From positions 100,894,036-100,958,035 of the forward strand of contig CM036168.1 of NCBI GenBank assembly GCA_020631735.1: 64,000 bases of DNA. The letters are read 5' to 3'. Below, piece after piece: positions 42,813 to 57,155 of this stretch (positions are counted from its first letter, which is position 1; each line of letters opens with the position of its first letter). The translations under genes were made by a program, and so were the position numbers. The notes below the pieces were generated by a model that was not told where the DNA came from, did not search any database, and saw only the letters and a program-made list of their open reading frames with translations. Source of the stretch: Saccharum officinarum. Taxonomy: Eukaryota > Streptophyta > Magnoliopsida > Poales > Poaceae.

Positions 42813-45139
42813 TTGGGGTCGGAAAGGGGACCTGCGAGGGATTAGGGCACGTGAAGCGGTTTCAGGCGGCGGCGGAGAGACGGGGACTCCAGGGAACACT
42901 CGGCTGCTCGCCTCGTGGCGGTCTGTGCTCCGGCCTCCATGCGTGACCCCCGCATTTAAAGGCCCGGGCCAGGGACTTCGAGATGTGGTTTCGTTGATCT
43001 AGGAGGACCTGTATGGAAAAAGGTAGATATGCCCATTACTGTGTGCCCATAGGAAAATCTTTTTATTTAATGCAGGCAGCCAGGCATCCATGTCTCTTGC
43101 ATGTATGAAGGTATCCTATCTTCCAACAGCTAATGGGGTAGTTGGGGTAGTAAACCTAGTGATGCCCTCAAGTTTCATAGTATGTGCCAGGAAAACAACA
43201 ATTTTATTTTGAACTGTGTTTGAATATAGAGCAGGATGGGTGGTAAAAAGCCTAAAGAAATAAATGCAAAATTAAGTTTAGGGACAATGATATGGTGGTA
43301 ATCAATTGATGCATACATATGTATAAAGTATTTCCCCAACATTATATCTTGTTCTTAAATAAGAATAGTGTGTGATGCAAGGTGGTGTAAAGGCCGGGGA
43401 TAAAAAGAGGCGGTGGCATGAAGATATGGCAACAATCAAGATATGCATGCATGTAATAAATATTTTCTAACATTATATCTTGTTGGTAAGTTAAACTAGT
43501 GTGTGGTACAAGGCGATGTATAGGCACAAGGGTCGAAAGGGGCGGTTACACTTCAGCGGCGAGTAGAGACAACAGGCGCGGACAAAAGGTTAGACGTGGG
43601 GGTGGCATATTGATTAGGCGGTGGCCTAGCAATAGAAGCAAACTAGGGAGATAATGCGGTGGCACGTCAACCAAGCATAGAAACAAGAACGGTTGGTCGG
43701 TCGAAGATATGGACATGACAAGGGAGAAGGGCAGTGCCATGACAATTGCTTGGTGGCAAAGGCAAGCAAAGGAAAATAAGCAATTTAATGTGTCACGTCA
43801 ACCACGAGCAAAGAGATTAGATCAATTAAAGGTTGATGTAAAGGAAAATGACGCAATGGAAACTTGTCGTATCTACAATGGTTCGATGGCGGGGTGGCAA
43901 GGTATCATGTTCGGATGCAAGATATTGATGTGGTGTGGACTGGTGGGATGTTGGTGTTATCGAAGCACACATCCATTGGACAATAATGTCAAGATTCACA
44001 ATACAGCAATGGGCATAAAAATGGACACAAAAAGGGAAATAGTAGTGGCTTGTACTGTCAAGGAACAACATCCTTATGAGCACTGTAAGTTGAAGTGGGC
44101 AAAGGGGGAAACATTCTGCCAATGATTTGAGACAACAGAGGCAAACACATGTTAAAAAGCAACGACACATCCTAAGGTCAAAGAGACTAGAGGCATTAGC
44201 GAACAAAGAAAGGAAGAAGCGACACGTCAACCATGAGTAAAAAGAGGATCATCAATAGTAGTTGTTGATTTGTATGCAAGGTAGCAGCCACCGCCTGGTA
44301 AGCATAGGTGGCAGGAGAAAGAGACAATTTGATATTGATAACAAGGACATAGCGGCGAGGGTCAAGTGGTGGGATGACTAGGTGTTATGTGGGGATGGTG
44401 AGTCATCGGTGACGGGTTAAGCGGTCGGTTGCGCAGTGTAGAAATAGTAGGTCAGACAATAAAGACATGGGAGATGATGCAAAAGAGAGGACGTAGAAAT
44501 AGTAGGCCAGACAATAAAGACATGGGCGATGATGCAAAAGAGAGGTTCAACTGTAGCAATATTTGTATATCTATAAGTGCGCATAGCATGGTAAGATATG
44601 ATCTTATGTCTTCCAACTAGATTAACAATTTTGTTATAATTTAAAACAACAAGGACCTGATACAATTACGTCTTATCATAGTAAAAGTAAAGAGAAAAAA
44701 TTAGCATTGGTGGCCACTTTTTTCTTGACAAAAGAAGTGGCCACTTTAATTGACACTTAGTTTCCATTACCAAACTTATAAAAATGGAATTTTTTGCTAC
44801 ACGCAATCATTAAGGGGTGTTTGGCCCCTGTGCCTTCCTCCTCCGCCTCTAGTTGACGCTCATGAAAACAGAGGCATCTGCCATGTGCATTTAGTGTTGT
44901 ACTTAGGAACTCCTAGAAAAACTTTCATTAGCTATAATTTTAAATAAACACACTTGTGGACAATAGTCACGCGACAATTTGCATGACTCCTAGTGACAAC
45001 CCAACCAGTACAAGGGTGCTTGCAAATTTGAAAGGGGCACCTCAAGTGTTAACTTGACAATGTCAATTCTTGATTTTTATTGATTTCCAAACACAAGTTA
45101 GTAATACTAGCACATCAACTATGCTCTAATATGCAGTTT
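42813..45139. other. Mostly gene-free stretch
   Basis: The first 150 bases are GC-rich, the likely leader or promoter of the minus-strand gene ending at 42812. 43130-44640 is unusual purine/T-rich sequence with loosely repeated GGTGGCA/GGCGGT words. A 138-codon open frame at 43709-44125 has no recognisable domain and is not called. Confidence 0.45.
44438..44547. repeat. Two-copy tandem repeat, 55-bp period
   Basis: 44438-44492 and 44493-44547 match almost completely (GTAGAAATAGTAGG.CAGACA through TGATGCAAAAGAGAGG). Confidence 0.85.
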
Positions 45140-46020
45140 TTGTTGTAAGGATCATGCGCCCATGTGCATGATCATTTGTACTTTTGGTGATTTTGATGAT
45201 GACACAATCACTAGGACTAACATGTGAGTTAAATTTTTTCATAGGTTTTCTAAGATTATAGGGGAGAAAGAAATAAAAAATAAAGGAAGACTTTGAAGCT
45301 TGGCAAACAAAAGTGTTGAATTGCACTTTTTTTCATGATTTTATAGTTGTTAAAATTGGTTTAATATCATGTTCAAGCCATAGATATTTTCATAAGTTTT
45401 GTAATAAGTCCAAGATCATCATCGGAGTTTAGAGCAAAAAGAAACGACTAAAACACCGAAGCATCAACACATGCACAACTTACTGATGTTCACCAGATAA
45501 TTCGCTTGGTTTCTAAACTTATTCAATGCATTATTTTTGCATAGCATTATAGAAAATTACAAAATGGACTTCGGAGCTAGGAGATATGGCCAAATTACCA
45601 AGAAGTTAGTGGGCTGAATATAGGATGATCCCATGGAGAATCATCTAAAGGTGGACTTTGGAGCTAAGAGATATGCATGTTAAAATACGACCATCGCATG
45701 ATCTAGTGCTCACTAATTTTAGACTGATGGATCATCCAACAATGACTAGTAAAGATGCACATAATTCACAAAATACTATCATAATGATCCGATTCTCCTA
45801 TTCCGTGCTACGACAGATCATTCAGTGATGCACATAAAAGTTTGTTCTTATTTCCAATAGCTAGTTGGGGTGTATGTGCTATATATAGGCTCCCAATCAC
45901 TTGTCTGGTGTTTTTGGAGTGCTCTAAAGCTACTAGAAGTTACAACAATTGATCATACACTTCATGCACATGACCACATATCATGTGCATATTGATCACA
46001 TCCTCCAAAGCAAAGAAAAG
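45140..46020. other. Possible retrotransposon-derived non-coding DNA
   Basis: Words such as TTTTGATGATGACACAATCA and CTATATATAGGCTCCCAATC resemble grass LTR sequence by impression only. Paired LTRs, a primer binding site and coding domains were not found. Confidence 0.25.
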
Positions 46021-46139
46021 TTGAGCTCGAGAATGACATTTTAAGGTGGGTTTCTCTCGGCATTTGACACACAAGTCTAATTTCCATCCCCATGGCGTTC
46101 CTTTTCAGATAAAAAAAAAACTGTTTCCGATGGCCTCTG

Positions 46140-48030
46140 CAGTCTGCAGATGCAGCAATCGACCAACAACCCCGGGCCGGGGGAACTAGCAGATAAAAAG
46201 ATAGAGATTCCCATCGCAGGCATCACGCATCACACTCGTGCACACTCTGACTTCGCACTGGCGAAGAATCCACATGCCAGTGCCACTGGGGTCTGGGGCG
46301 AGCTGGACATGGCATATACCCAACCCAACCCAGCCGTCTGCTTGCTTGCTTGCATCGCAGTCCCATCCCACCCCCTTGACCTCACCGATTCCATTCCCCT
46401 TCCCCGGCGGTGATGTCGAACCACGCCCTTATCGTCACCATCTCTCCTCTCCTCTCCTCTCTTTGGCTCTTTCCACCCCGCGGCATGGCCATCGATGGCC
46501 ACGCTGAATATCCACCCCCCAGTCCCCCACTCCAGTCCTGCTGCTGCCCACACGCCTTTGCCCCGCGCGGCCAGCCTCTTTCCGTGCCGGATTCCGCGAG
46601 CTTTCCGTGTGTTCGATTCCGTCCACCGCGAGTCAGCAACAAGTGTCGCGCCGCACGAGCTGTTCGACCGAACTAGCCCCAGGAACTTGGCAATTGCTTC
46701 GATCGAGGTTTCCCGTGAGGTTCCTCCGTACGTTGGAGTGTCCGCGACGAAACAAACTGCGGCAGGCAACCACGGATGCATGCGAATATTTGCTCGGCCG
46801 CCGGTCGATCTCGATCCTGCGTACTCCCGACGAGGGCACGGCACCTGTAGCCCTGCCATAGGCTGGGACATGGCTCCATCGGTCTTGCATGGGCGTCGTG
46901 TCGATCAGCGTGTGCATGGACCATGGTGGGGCGGAGACTGGCGATAGACCGCCGCTTGCATTGCATGCGCTGCCGAACCGGACTCCATCGGTTGGGGTTG
47001 GTTGGGATGGTCCAAAAGCCACAGCAAGATCTCAACATTTCAACGCCGGGATCTTTGAAAGCGAAAGGAACCTTTGCCAACCGGCGGACCGTCTCGCTCT
47101 CCGCCTGTTCCGAGCAGTTGGCCAACCTGATCTGCTCACTTGTTGCCCGCATTGCATTGGCGACCACCTAGAGCTAAGCGAAGCTAGAGGCGGCACGATC
47201 GCGCACGCAACACGTACGCACGCACCGGCACCGTGCGTAGCATTCTGACTTCGTCCACACATCTGTCGCGCCGCCATAGGCTCATCTGCCGTGGCATTCC
47301 AGATCGATGCATGTTGTAATCAGGCGCTTGATACACAGCGCCTGGCACATCAACACGTATCGTGTCATCATCATGCTGTCGTCTATCCTGACTGGATAAT
47401 CCATCTATCTGTTTATCCCAAGAACGTGCATGACGGACACATTGACACTGCCCGATCAAGTGCCTGATCCGGCCGGCAGTGGGGACTGGAGGATAGATAG
47501 ATATTATCTGAACATGAGAAGATGCACGGCGCACGTACGCGGGCACTGCACACAGAAGTGGACGCGGCCCGGCGATCATCATCCTTATCTCGATATCAAT
47601 GGCATTCTGACTTCGTGGCGCGGCCCCCGCCTTTTTATCCTGTTCGCCGTCGACGGCGACGCGCGGCCACGGGGCACGGTGACGGGAACGACAGCGACCG
47701 ATGCTTGCTGCCGGCTGCCGGCCGCGCGGGGCTGATCACGCACCGGAAAACCGTCTATGTCCGGGGCACGGCGCAGCGAGCATGGGATTAAAGCAGAGAC
47801 TGGTGAAAGCAGCCGGATGCGGAGAATCATTTGCGGCTTGCGGGCCGGGGGAACGACGATCCAAGTGAGGCACGCGCGCGGCCGCGCCCCCGCCCGTCCA
47901 CGGTCGACACGCCGGGCTGTCGAGCAGGTGGGCACGGCATGGGAGCTCAGACGCGATAAGAGGTGATGAGGTTCGGGCTGATCCAGGAATATAGCAGGAT
48001 GTTGTTCGGGCTAGCGAGAAAGGCAGCAAG
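46140..48030. other. GC-rich region without a supported gene
   Basis: Markedly more GC-rich than its surroundings, with many overlapping open frames on both strands (longest about 213 codons at 46230-46871, minus). None has a recognisable domain, consistent frame or splice logic. Confidence 0.4.
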
Positions 48031-48344
48031 CTCCTAATAGATTTGTCGGAGCAAGGGTTCTAGACCATTGGAGTGGTGTCGGGAGAAGGGTGGTGTGGTT
48101 TGATGGAATTGACATGCGTGGTTGTTCTTCGCCACTACCACTACCACTACCACCATATCGAGTCGATGGGAGTTTCTAAGGCCAGCATACATTGTTCCTT
48201 GTAATCTAGTATATAATGCATACATATTCTTAAGCATCAATAATTTGTGGGGTTTGAAGGCATCTCTTTGACTCAGACCCTACATATATAGCTAGATGTT
48301 GTTTCATTATTCATATAGCAGTATTTGCGTTCAAGAGGAAGCAT

Positions 48345-48897
48345 TAGACCAACGATCGTCGGGCCAGACACGGCCTTCAGGCACACGAAGAGTGCTTCCT
48401 CTGCGACCAGGTGCCGGAATCCATTGACCACATGCTGAGTTGCTGCCCGTTCACTCGTGAGCTATGGTTTCACATTTGCACGGCGCTTGGGAAGCACCTC
48501 CCCCAACCGAACCACTCAGTGCTATCAGCTTGGAGGCAGCTTCGCAGGGAATGGCATGGCTGCCAGCGAAAAGGTTTCGACTCCCTCTTTGCTTTGGTGT
48601 CTTGGCAAGTGTGGAAGGAGAGGAACGCCCGCTGCTTCTGGAGTGTGACGACGTCGGTGACATACCTGCTGCTCGTTATCCGCGCGGAGGCAGACCGGTG
48701 GATGAGAGCGGGTGCTAAAAACTTAGGAGTGCTTGTTTCGGAAGAGTAGGGTCTGCTCTCCTGGGTCTTTACCGTAGTTTCTTGTGGCCTTGCTTCGGTT
48801 CTTGTTCTTTTTTTTGTCTTTGGGATGTGCTGTTGAACTCTACTCCTTCTTAATGAAATGATACGCAATGCTCTTGTGTATTTGAGAAAAAAAAATA
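48345..48897 (+). mobile_element. 5'-truncated LINE (non-LTR retrotransposon) 3' end
   Basis: The open frame from about 48350 to the stop at 48749 encodes the C-terminal zf-RVT region of a plant LINE reverse transcriptase: CFLCDQVPESIDHMLSCCPF, TRELWFHICTALG, then WQVWKERNARCF. After the stop comes a short 3' UTR with TTAATGAAATGATACGCA and a terminal GAGAAAAAAAAATAA, typical of plant L1-type ends. The reverse transcriptase and endonuclease are missing, so it is a dead fragment. A target duplication could not be seen. Confidence 0.82.
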
Positions 48898-50640
48898 ACA
48901 AGCTAATCCATGAACTATGCTGCTTGGGCTAATAATTTGAAGAGATATGGAGCAAATGTTAGGAATTTATGGACAAAATTAGGGTCCACCTCTAATCAAA
49001 ATTGCTTATTTTCCTCATATTCTATTTTAACATGGTACTCATTTATATCTTATCTTAACAAGGTACTGATACTTTCATATATCTGTCTCCTTGCTTTAGA
49101 GTTTCGTAACTAACTACTCTATACTTTTCTATCCCCATTCATATATAGTTTTCTTTTTTTTTTGCATCACACCTTCTTGTGTCTTTGATACGTGTCCAAA
49201 ACCTTAGCATGAGCTAAGCTATCTGTACGTTTGACATGGAAATATATATTATAATTATCATTTCCTACGTACATGTATATGTGGTGTGAATGATGACACT
49301 CCATGTATATAGCTTGAGCTAGTTTTTTCTATATTAACAAATAACAATGGCAGAAGTGGATTATAATCGTATATAAAATATTTGTTTTTTTAATTATAAT
49401 AGATGTAGATAACTCATATGGTTACTTTAGGTTATAATGACATGCCCCTCAATAAGTAAGTGGTTTCAGTGGTTAATGACAACTTCGCTTTGGTGATTAA
49501 CGTGTATGTTTTGGAGAAACATGCTTTATGTTATGTCACAAAGATAAAAGAAGTGTCCTCAATTGTTGATGAAGAGGACAGCTTGGCATATATGGCTAGC
49601 ATATGGTTTTGAGAATCAAGAGTTAACATTAGGCCACAATGCATAGAGAATGAAAATCGAGACATCCCTAAGGGTTGATGACAAGATGATCAAAGAACCG
49701 AAGATTGAAGATATAAAGCAATCAAGAGTCAAGAAAAGCAATCAAGTACTCGAGATCAAGTGGATCATGGATGAATCAAGTATTGCAAGTTAAGACTCAA
49801 GGTTAAAGACCTTTCAATAGTTAGAATCGTCGAGAAAGGGTCCATTGTTCTCATTGTTCATTGTGCTTGGAGTTGCAATCCTGAAGAACACATAGTCCAT
49901 AGACATTGTGGCGCTCGGCAATGACTACGCTAGCACAAGGAAGATTAGATGTGATGGGCACGCCATTGCCACCAATCGTGCTTCTAGCATGAAGCTCACA
50001 TGTGCTCCCGTCCCATTGTTGGTGATGCCACGACCATGTGTGTTGCCATCCCCATCCTCGCTCCATCGTCATTACCATAACTTCGCACATGGCCTCGAAC
50101 ATGGTCTCAAGGCCAATCTCAGGGGGGCATAGGTCAACCCTTTGGAATGGAGGAAAATATACTATTTTCTGTATTTTTCTTATGAAAATAAACTGATTCT
50201 CGTGAAATTTCTGTACAATTTCTACAAAATTCCTTCGTTTCAAAGGGGCCATAAAAGGTTTTGGTCTCGCTGGCCTAATGGAAAGCATGAGCCGTTGCAA
50301 ATATTTTCTTACTACTATAGATCATAAATACTATGAGCACTTATGTAGAAAAAACAAGATAAAAAGATTAAAATACCATCAGAATAAAGTAATATTATAT
50401 ATTATATGATGCGATGCATCAAATAAAATGTCCATAACTCTAAATTTGTACATTTTTCACGTATAAAATATGTTTCTCAGTTTCAAGCAGGGACATGCTT
50501 AACAAGTCAACATCAACCAAACCATGCTGGTTTGAGAAAAAACCAATAAATAAGAAAATATTGTCACACAATGATTAGATTGATTCATCTTACCTATATC
50601 GGATAAAAATAAAAATAAAAACTGTTCCGGCGACCTATTC
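48898..50640. other. Gene-free AT-rich stretch
   Basis: 49440-49830 has a TE-like style (GATCAAGTGGATCATGGATG), but no class can be named. Nothing coding is supported. Confidence 0.4.
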
Positions 50641-51075
50641 TCGATTTTGAAACCGGTCCTGCCCTGCTCGACCCGGCCTATTTTCGTCCCTATTGGCAGA
50701 GCGTACCCCAGGCCGGCAGGCCCCCAATACCAACAGAGTTCATCGACGGGGCTGCCGGGCCTGACATCCATCTCGATCTCGGCGACAAGCTGCACGTGCC
50801 GCGCACGGTCCGACCGACGCACAGGCTCAGCGGCCGCTCCGCCAAGTCGCGAAGCTGCACGCGTCTTCAAGCGAACGCGTGAAACACGCCCCACCGGCGG
50901 AAGCCGCCACCACAGCCCACAGGCGCGGCGTCTGGTGGCCGGCGCAAGGCATGGGGCGGCCGAGATCAAGCCGCAGACGGCCCGTTGCCTCTTCTCGCAG
51001 CACCCGCAGTCTCCCAGTCGGTAGGATAGTAGGATGTGCTCGTCAACACTTTGCATTCCCTTGAACCCCAGGTGA
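50640..51075 (+). other. GC-rich exon-like segment, possible orphan leader
   Basis: A sharply bounded GC-rich block ending CTTGAACCCCAG followed by GTGAGATC, which would be a good splice donor. No coding exon follows in the next kilobases, so it may be an untranslated first exon, a gene remnant or chance. Confidence 0.25.
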
Positions 51076-52389
51076 GATCACACAGACCATGCCCTGCACC
51101 TGTTTGTTGTTTTGCTCGAGTGAATTTTCAGTGCTACTTTTTCCATATTTTGCTTTGCTGTACATACGAACGTCTGGGTTTGGGTTATCTTAACAATCCA
51201 CGTTCACACTTTTCTACTAAATAATCTATGGTTATTCATCTTAGTATAGTGATTCTTAGGATCCTCTATCCCGATTACACGTTCAGATACTAATGTATCT
51301 CCAATACAACTCGTACATTTTCTCTAATTTTAGTTCATGGATACGTCAGTTTTTATGTATACTTCTAGATTGACATATGCTATACTTCTAAGAAATCTGA
51401 AAGTTCATAACTGGAGAATCAAAGTGTAAGCTAACTGAACATGCTGGTTCTGCAGGCTGCAGTTCTGCAAATATTAATGGTGTGTGGTGACCAAGGTAAT
51501 CTGGTCGAAAAAGAGGGTGAGGTCTTTGCCTTGCGTGACTCCAATGCTTGACAGAAGAGATAGAGGTGGAGGAGTATTAATCTTGCTTAATTTCCAAGAT
51601 ATAGATAGCCAGATTACATGTGCCCCATATGCAAGTAATCAACTAATCTCCTATTAAACCTAAATCTTCTAACAGCCAAATCCTCCAGGAATCCTCAAAC
51701 TAACCAAACTCATGCTGAACTAACTGCAAATATGAACTAAATGACAATCACCTTGACGACATAGCTTTTTCCCTGACTCCCTTGCGCTGGCACTGGTAAA
51801 TGCAGTCTCATATGACACGGGGCATCCAGCTTCTACATTTTTTTGGTTCCCTTCATTTTCTCACCAAAATTATTAGTTTAGATGACTGAAAATCACTAGG
51901 TAGTTCAGAAATTGTGAGCATTAGATAAAAGATATAAGTTCTTACCATTTGCATCTCATCAAAAGTGACATCTTCATCTTACTCCCATACGGCATTCCAG
52001 TGTTTGATGTACTGTCTCTACTACTGGCTTCTTAATCTGAAAGTGCTTCTAAGCTCCACTAACTGCAGTTGAAGTATGTTAATCTTGTAACATAATCTAG
52101 GTAGTTTAGAAGTTGAAGTATCGTGTACTCTCATAGTTAATTCATTATTTCCACAAGTCATTCTTGCTTACAAATTATTTAATGCTTCAGTCCCTCAGGT
52201 GCCTGTTTTTTTTCTTTTAACAGCGCTAGCAATATTTTTATTTATTTGATTCCCTCTTACCATATGGATTATCAATTGTGTCTCCAGTGCGAGTCTAATA
52301 CGATTTAATCTTAAGTATTCATGCATTTCAAACCGTTTTAAGCCACATTGTGCTGCGCTACATCGGTGGGGAGACCTGCATCGTCTCCA
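51076..52389. other. Gene-free stretch
   Basis: AT-rich with no supported gene or repeat. Confidence 0.4.
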
Positions 52390-54330
52390 CACATGCTGGG
52401 GTTTCCCTTGCCATCTGAAATGTCTTGATGGCTAGAGGGGGTGAATATTCTAATAAAATTTTCTACAAAATGTGCTAGACAAGTTGATTAGTAATAACAA
52501 TTAGCAAGATGCAAGTTTTGCCTAGCCTAAGAGGGGTTTGCAAGCCACATATCCAATTGACAATTCTAGTTTTGAATCACTCAACCGCACAAGTTAAAAC
52601 CACAAGAGTGACAGCTAAGACAAACTACTCTACTCAAGCTAACAAGGCAACTAGGCAAGACAAAGACTACAACAAGATAGTAACAAAAGTAATGCAAGAG
52701 TAGGTCTAGAAGTGATTTCACCGAGGGGCGATGAATAGAGTCAACCAATTGATATATCCAAATGATGATCCAAGCAAGTGGCCAATCACCGAGATAAACC
52801 AATCATAATCACGAATTGATGACAAATGATTTATTCCGAGGTTCACGTGCTTGCCGGCAAGCTAGTCCCCGTTGTGTCCCCTTACACCACGTGGTTCGAT
52901 GGCTAATCGGTCTAACACAACGAACCTCTCAAAAGGCGCCATAAGAACATACCAATGGCTAAGAGTTGCAACGACATGAGCAATCCACTAGAGTTGGAAT
53001 TCGGCGCTCCGCCGCGGAACCACAAAAACCCCTCACAAACCAATTACCGGAGCCGGCCACGAACAATCACCAACACGTGCCGGACCTCCGCCGTTGCTCC
53101 AAGCCGTCTAGGTGGCGGCAACCACCAAGAGTAACAAGAATTCCCGCAGCAAAACAATCCCCTAAGTGTCTCTAAATGCAAAGCAATGATCAATGCACTT
53201 GAATCACTCAATCTCACTCAAGAATCGCAATCGAATGCAAGGAGATGAGTGGGGAGAGGGGTGAGGGCGTTGGCTCAGCTCAAGATGCTCACAAGAATGT
53301 CAAAGTGCCAAGAGGGTGGCCCTAGAGCCGGCCAACACATATATATAGACGTACCCCTTCGAATAGAGCCGTACGCGTCTGTCGCGCTTGCAATAGACGC
53401 TGCACACCGCGTCCGTCGCTCGGATGAACACCACGTGTCCTGCTGAGTCAAATTTCCAACGGTCGATTTCCAACCAACAGACGTGTCTGTTGCTTGAAGG
53501 TCCGCGCGTCCGACGCTCGACAAACGCGGTCCAGTAAGCTCCCAATCGCGCCGATTTCTTGCCTGATGCGTCCGTTGTGAAGGCAACAGACGCGCATCGC
53601 GTCTGTCGTTGCTGAGGCCATCGGAGCTGCTGACGTCGAGTCCAACAGATGTTGACGCCCGGCGTCTGTCGCTTCAACACCACCACATCCGATGCACGCT
53701 CGCCTGCGCGCGCCTCAGCGGAGAGTACACCAGACGCTGACGTCAGCGTCTGATGCTCACGGGGCCAGCGTCCGACGAGTGAGAATCACTCCCGTGACTT
53801 CGCCTCCTTTTCCATTCTCCGTCGCAATGGAAAATAAGCGTTTTATCTCCGCGAAAACCCCAAATCCCTCTCTACCACTCAAACTCCACCGCCTTCGCAA
53901 ATGTGCTAACACCACCGAGTGTACATCACCATGTGCACGTGTGTTAGCATTTTCACAATCATTTTTCAAGGCGTTACGTTAACTCTTTACTAGATCCTAA
54001 TGCATATGATCAAAGAATGACACCCAGAGGCACATATAGGAATCAATTGCAAAGAGAATTCCCCTCTTCATAGTACGACTATGTATCGTATGTCATCCAC
54101 ACTCTCTATGGTGTCTTGAATGCAAACCGAAAAGTCCTATCATATACCTTTGTCTTGAACATCATGATTTGGTTTTGCACCTCCATCCAACTCCATCATG
54201 ATAAGCACTTGATCACATCACCATTGCTTGATCCTTGCTTCACCATGTCGTTGTACCAACCACATCATAGCTACACACATGTCTTTGCTATGTGGTTAGT
54301 ACTAGGTATTGTCACTAATTACCAACAACA
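52390..54330. mobile_element. Probable non-autonomous transposon DNA, class unresolved
   Basis: The left edge TTGATGGCTAGAGGGGGTGA and the segment GGTTCACGTGCTTGCCGGCA ... CACCACGTGGTTCGATGG are of a kind common in grass repeats. 53340-53800 is full of GCGTCTGTCGC/GCGTCCGACG words. No coding domain, and ends not defined. Confidence 0.35.
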
Positions 54331-56436
54331 AACATAGGACTTTCACCATCCTTGTCATTTTGCTCTGGGCTGCTGAGCATTCTTCATTGGTGTGCAGCAA
54401 GATTAAGGTACACCATCCTCAACTTCCTCTGATTTTGTTTCCCAGAATGATTAAAAATGCATACAAGCCACAATGCCAAATTTCTTGGTCTAGACAACAT
54501 TGCATGCATCTTAATGCCAGTTTTAGAAAATGGAACCTGATTACTTTTATGGGAATATATGGAAACTAGTATTGTAGAATTAAGGCATCTTAAACTTCCA
54601 ATGTTCCTTGTTGGGTAATCTACTGAGCTTAAGCTTTCTATATCAAATCATGTATTAGGAATGCTATTGGTTTATTGAAATTGAGAAAGCAATAATAGGT
54701 GGGGAATATGGGTTGATCCACTTAATAACATGCCTTTAAATTTATTGTCTGTAGTTAGTTAATTAGTTAAATACTACCAATTTTGTGTTTACCAAATTGG
54801 CCATGCCTTTGTTACCTGGAAATGTAATTTAACTTTGACTATGTTTGCTAAAGAATTACTTGTAGCTAGAGTGCTTATTTTAGTTTTGAATGCATAGTTC
54901 CCTCATAAACCAGTTTGAGGGCTCAGTTGATGGACTCGTCATAATATCTCTACTACCGCTTCCAGTGCATGGAGCAAAAGCTAAACAATGATGTTTACAT
55001 CAGCCTGAAAAAATAATCCAGCAGACAGTGAAAACAAACCAAACAACTTTGAGATTATGAATCAGGATTTTGCCACCTGAAATATGTGACTGTGAAGACG
55101 TAAAAAGGACCCCTTTTGGAACTTACAGATAACTGTATACACGCCGGCTGCTACAAATTTGAATGGATCACATTTGCCACTGAAGTTTTGCTCAATCTAA
55201 TAACTCACATCTCAAAATTAGCTGTGTAGGCTGATCCTGATTTTGCAAAGAGTTATCTACCAAAGCTTATTATGTTCCTCCAGGAAGATCCAGTTACTAA
55301 TGATTTTTTTTCCCTGAGGATGAAGCACTGCTAAAAGCCTAAAACTGACTTTAATGATTTCTGTACCTATAAGTGCAGTCCAATGTTTATTTTCCCTATG
55401 TATCCAATTATCTGGCTTTGCTGATGTTTCTATGAAATTGTTTTTTCTTTTTGGCATTGTAGTGACCTTTATTATAGCAAGGATTATCAAAGGTAACTCC
55501 ACTCACCTTATCCAGTAAGTGCAACACAGGTCCACAGTTCCTTAGCCATTTAATTGAAAACAATTCAGAACTAATATGAAAACAAATCATATTAGTTCTT
55601 GGATTCTTTGACATGTACATGTATAAGCATATTTGTGAGTACAAACAGATTTAAAGCACAAGGACAACCATGGGACTTATATCCAACCGCTGAACGTTTC
55701 TACAAGCCAACAGTAGAAAAGACAGAAGCGATAAGAAAGAGAAAATATTTGTGTTCTTCTTACTAACCAGTGCTACTTGGCATCATAACTGACCATTGAA
55801 AACATCGAAGACATCTCGTAAGCACAACAGATCAAAATATATTAAGGTAATATCTTTTCTTTGTTCTTTACATTACATGACCCATGCTGTCATTACTATC
55901 TGTATACCGCAATTTATACATTTCCCTGCTTATGTTGGTGACTTGGTCCAATCTATTACAATCCATCTCTTCAGTACTTGGCAGTACGATCCAATGATAT
56001 GGGTCCATAATACCAATAGCCCATGGCCTCTTTTTTTCTTTGCGATCGTGCCTAGGCACATATTCATTAAGAAGGAGTAGATAACCATTAACAAGAAGCA
56101 GACAGCACGGTAATCGCCTGATTACTGAAATGTCGCCTCAAAGCAGGAATAGCCCAGGGCGCAAACCGACAAAGATCCATACGATGGTTTCCACCAACAA
56201 GGTCATGGCAAAGTACCTTATATATGTAAGACAAGATATCTAGCAGCTTTGATCATTTTTCCATTCGCAAAGCAGAACAGCTTTGTTCCTCTTCCTCTAT
56301 CATCAATATCGGCGACAACAGAATGTAAGGGCAAATGGGCAATAAACCAATGGTGAAATCTATTAGCAGTACGTCAGGGAAAAGGGCTACAAAGGTGTGG
56401 CGTTGCCGTTGTCTTGCTTTTCTAGTTCTCATTAAC
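54331..56436. other. Gene-free stretch
   Basis: No supported gene or element. Confidence 0.4.
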
Positions 56437-56445
56437 ATAGAATTA

Positions 56446-57155
56446 GGAAAAAGTCTATTTCACCCCCAACTATGGAAGGTGGTCTACTTCAGCCAAAAAA
56501 CTATGAAACTGTCTACTTTACCCTCCGAACTTTCTAAAATCGGTCAAATTACCCCCTGGGCGGTTTTGAAACGGCGGATTTGCTACCGTAACCGTGGATT
56601 TGCTACAGTGACCGCGGGTTTGCTACATTACCGGTGGTTTTGTCTTTTTTTATTTATTTATTTAGGTTAAATCTTTGAAAAATCATAGTAAATCACAAAA
56701 AATTCACAAAATAGAAAATCTAATTTTGTTGGACTCCACATGAATAGATCTACACAGTGAACATATAATATGGTATTGTTTAGTACAAAGTTTTTACTGT
56801 AGATTTTGATTTATTTTTTTTAATTTAGACTCCAATTTTGTTGTACTAAAGCATACCATATTATATATTCACTGTGTAGATCTATTCATGTGGAGTCCAA
56901 CAAAATTAAATTTTCTATTTTATGATTTTCCTGTGATTTACTATGATTTTTCAAAGATTCAACCGAAATAAATAAAAAAGAAAAAGACAAAATCACTGGT
57001 ACTGTAGTAACCTGCGGAAATTCACGGTTACTGTAGCCACCCAAGAGGTATTTTGACCGGTTTTGGAAAGTTCGGGGGCGGTAAAGTATACGGTTTCATA
57101 GTTTGGGGTGAAGTAGACCAACCTCAATAGTTGGGGGTGAAATAAACTTTTTTCT
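56446..57155. mobile_element. 710-bp foldback MITE with 9-bp target duplication (Mutator type)
   Basis: Flanked by the direct repeat ATAGAATTA at 56437-56445 and 57156-57164, the 9-bp signature of Mutator-like elements. The ends GGAAAAAGTCTATTTCACC and GGTGAAATAAACTTTTTTCT are inverted, and pairing continues inward (TGTGTAGATCTATTCATGTG against CACATGAATAGATCTACACA near the centre), so nearly the whole element is a palindrome. No gene. Confidence 0.88.

Noticed and set aside
43709..44125. 138-codon plus frame
   Set aside because: Composition follows the surrounding repetitive non-coding DNA; no domain or splice context.
46230..46871. 213-codon minus frame in a GC-rich region
   Set aside because: No recognisable domain, several equally long frames overlap it on both strands.
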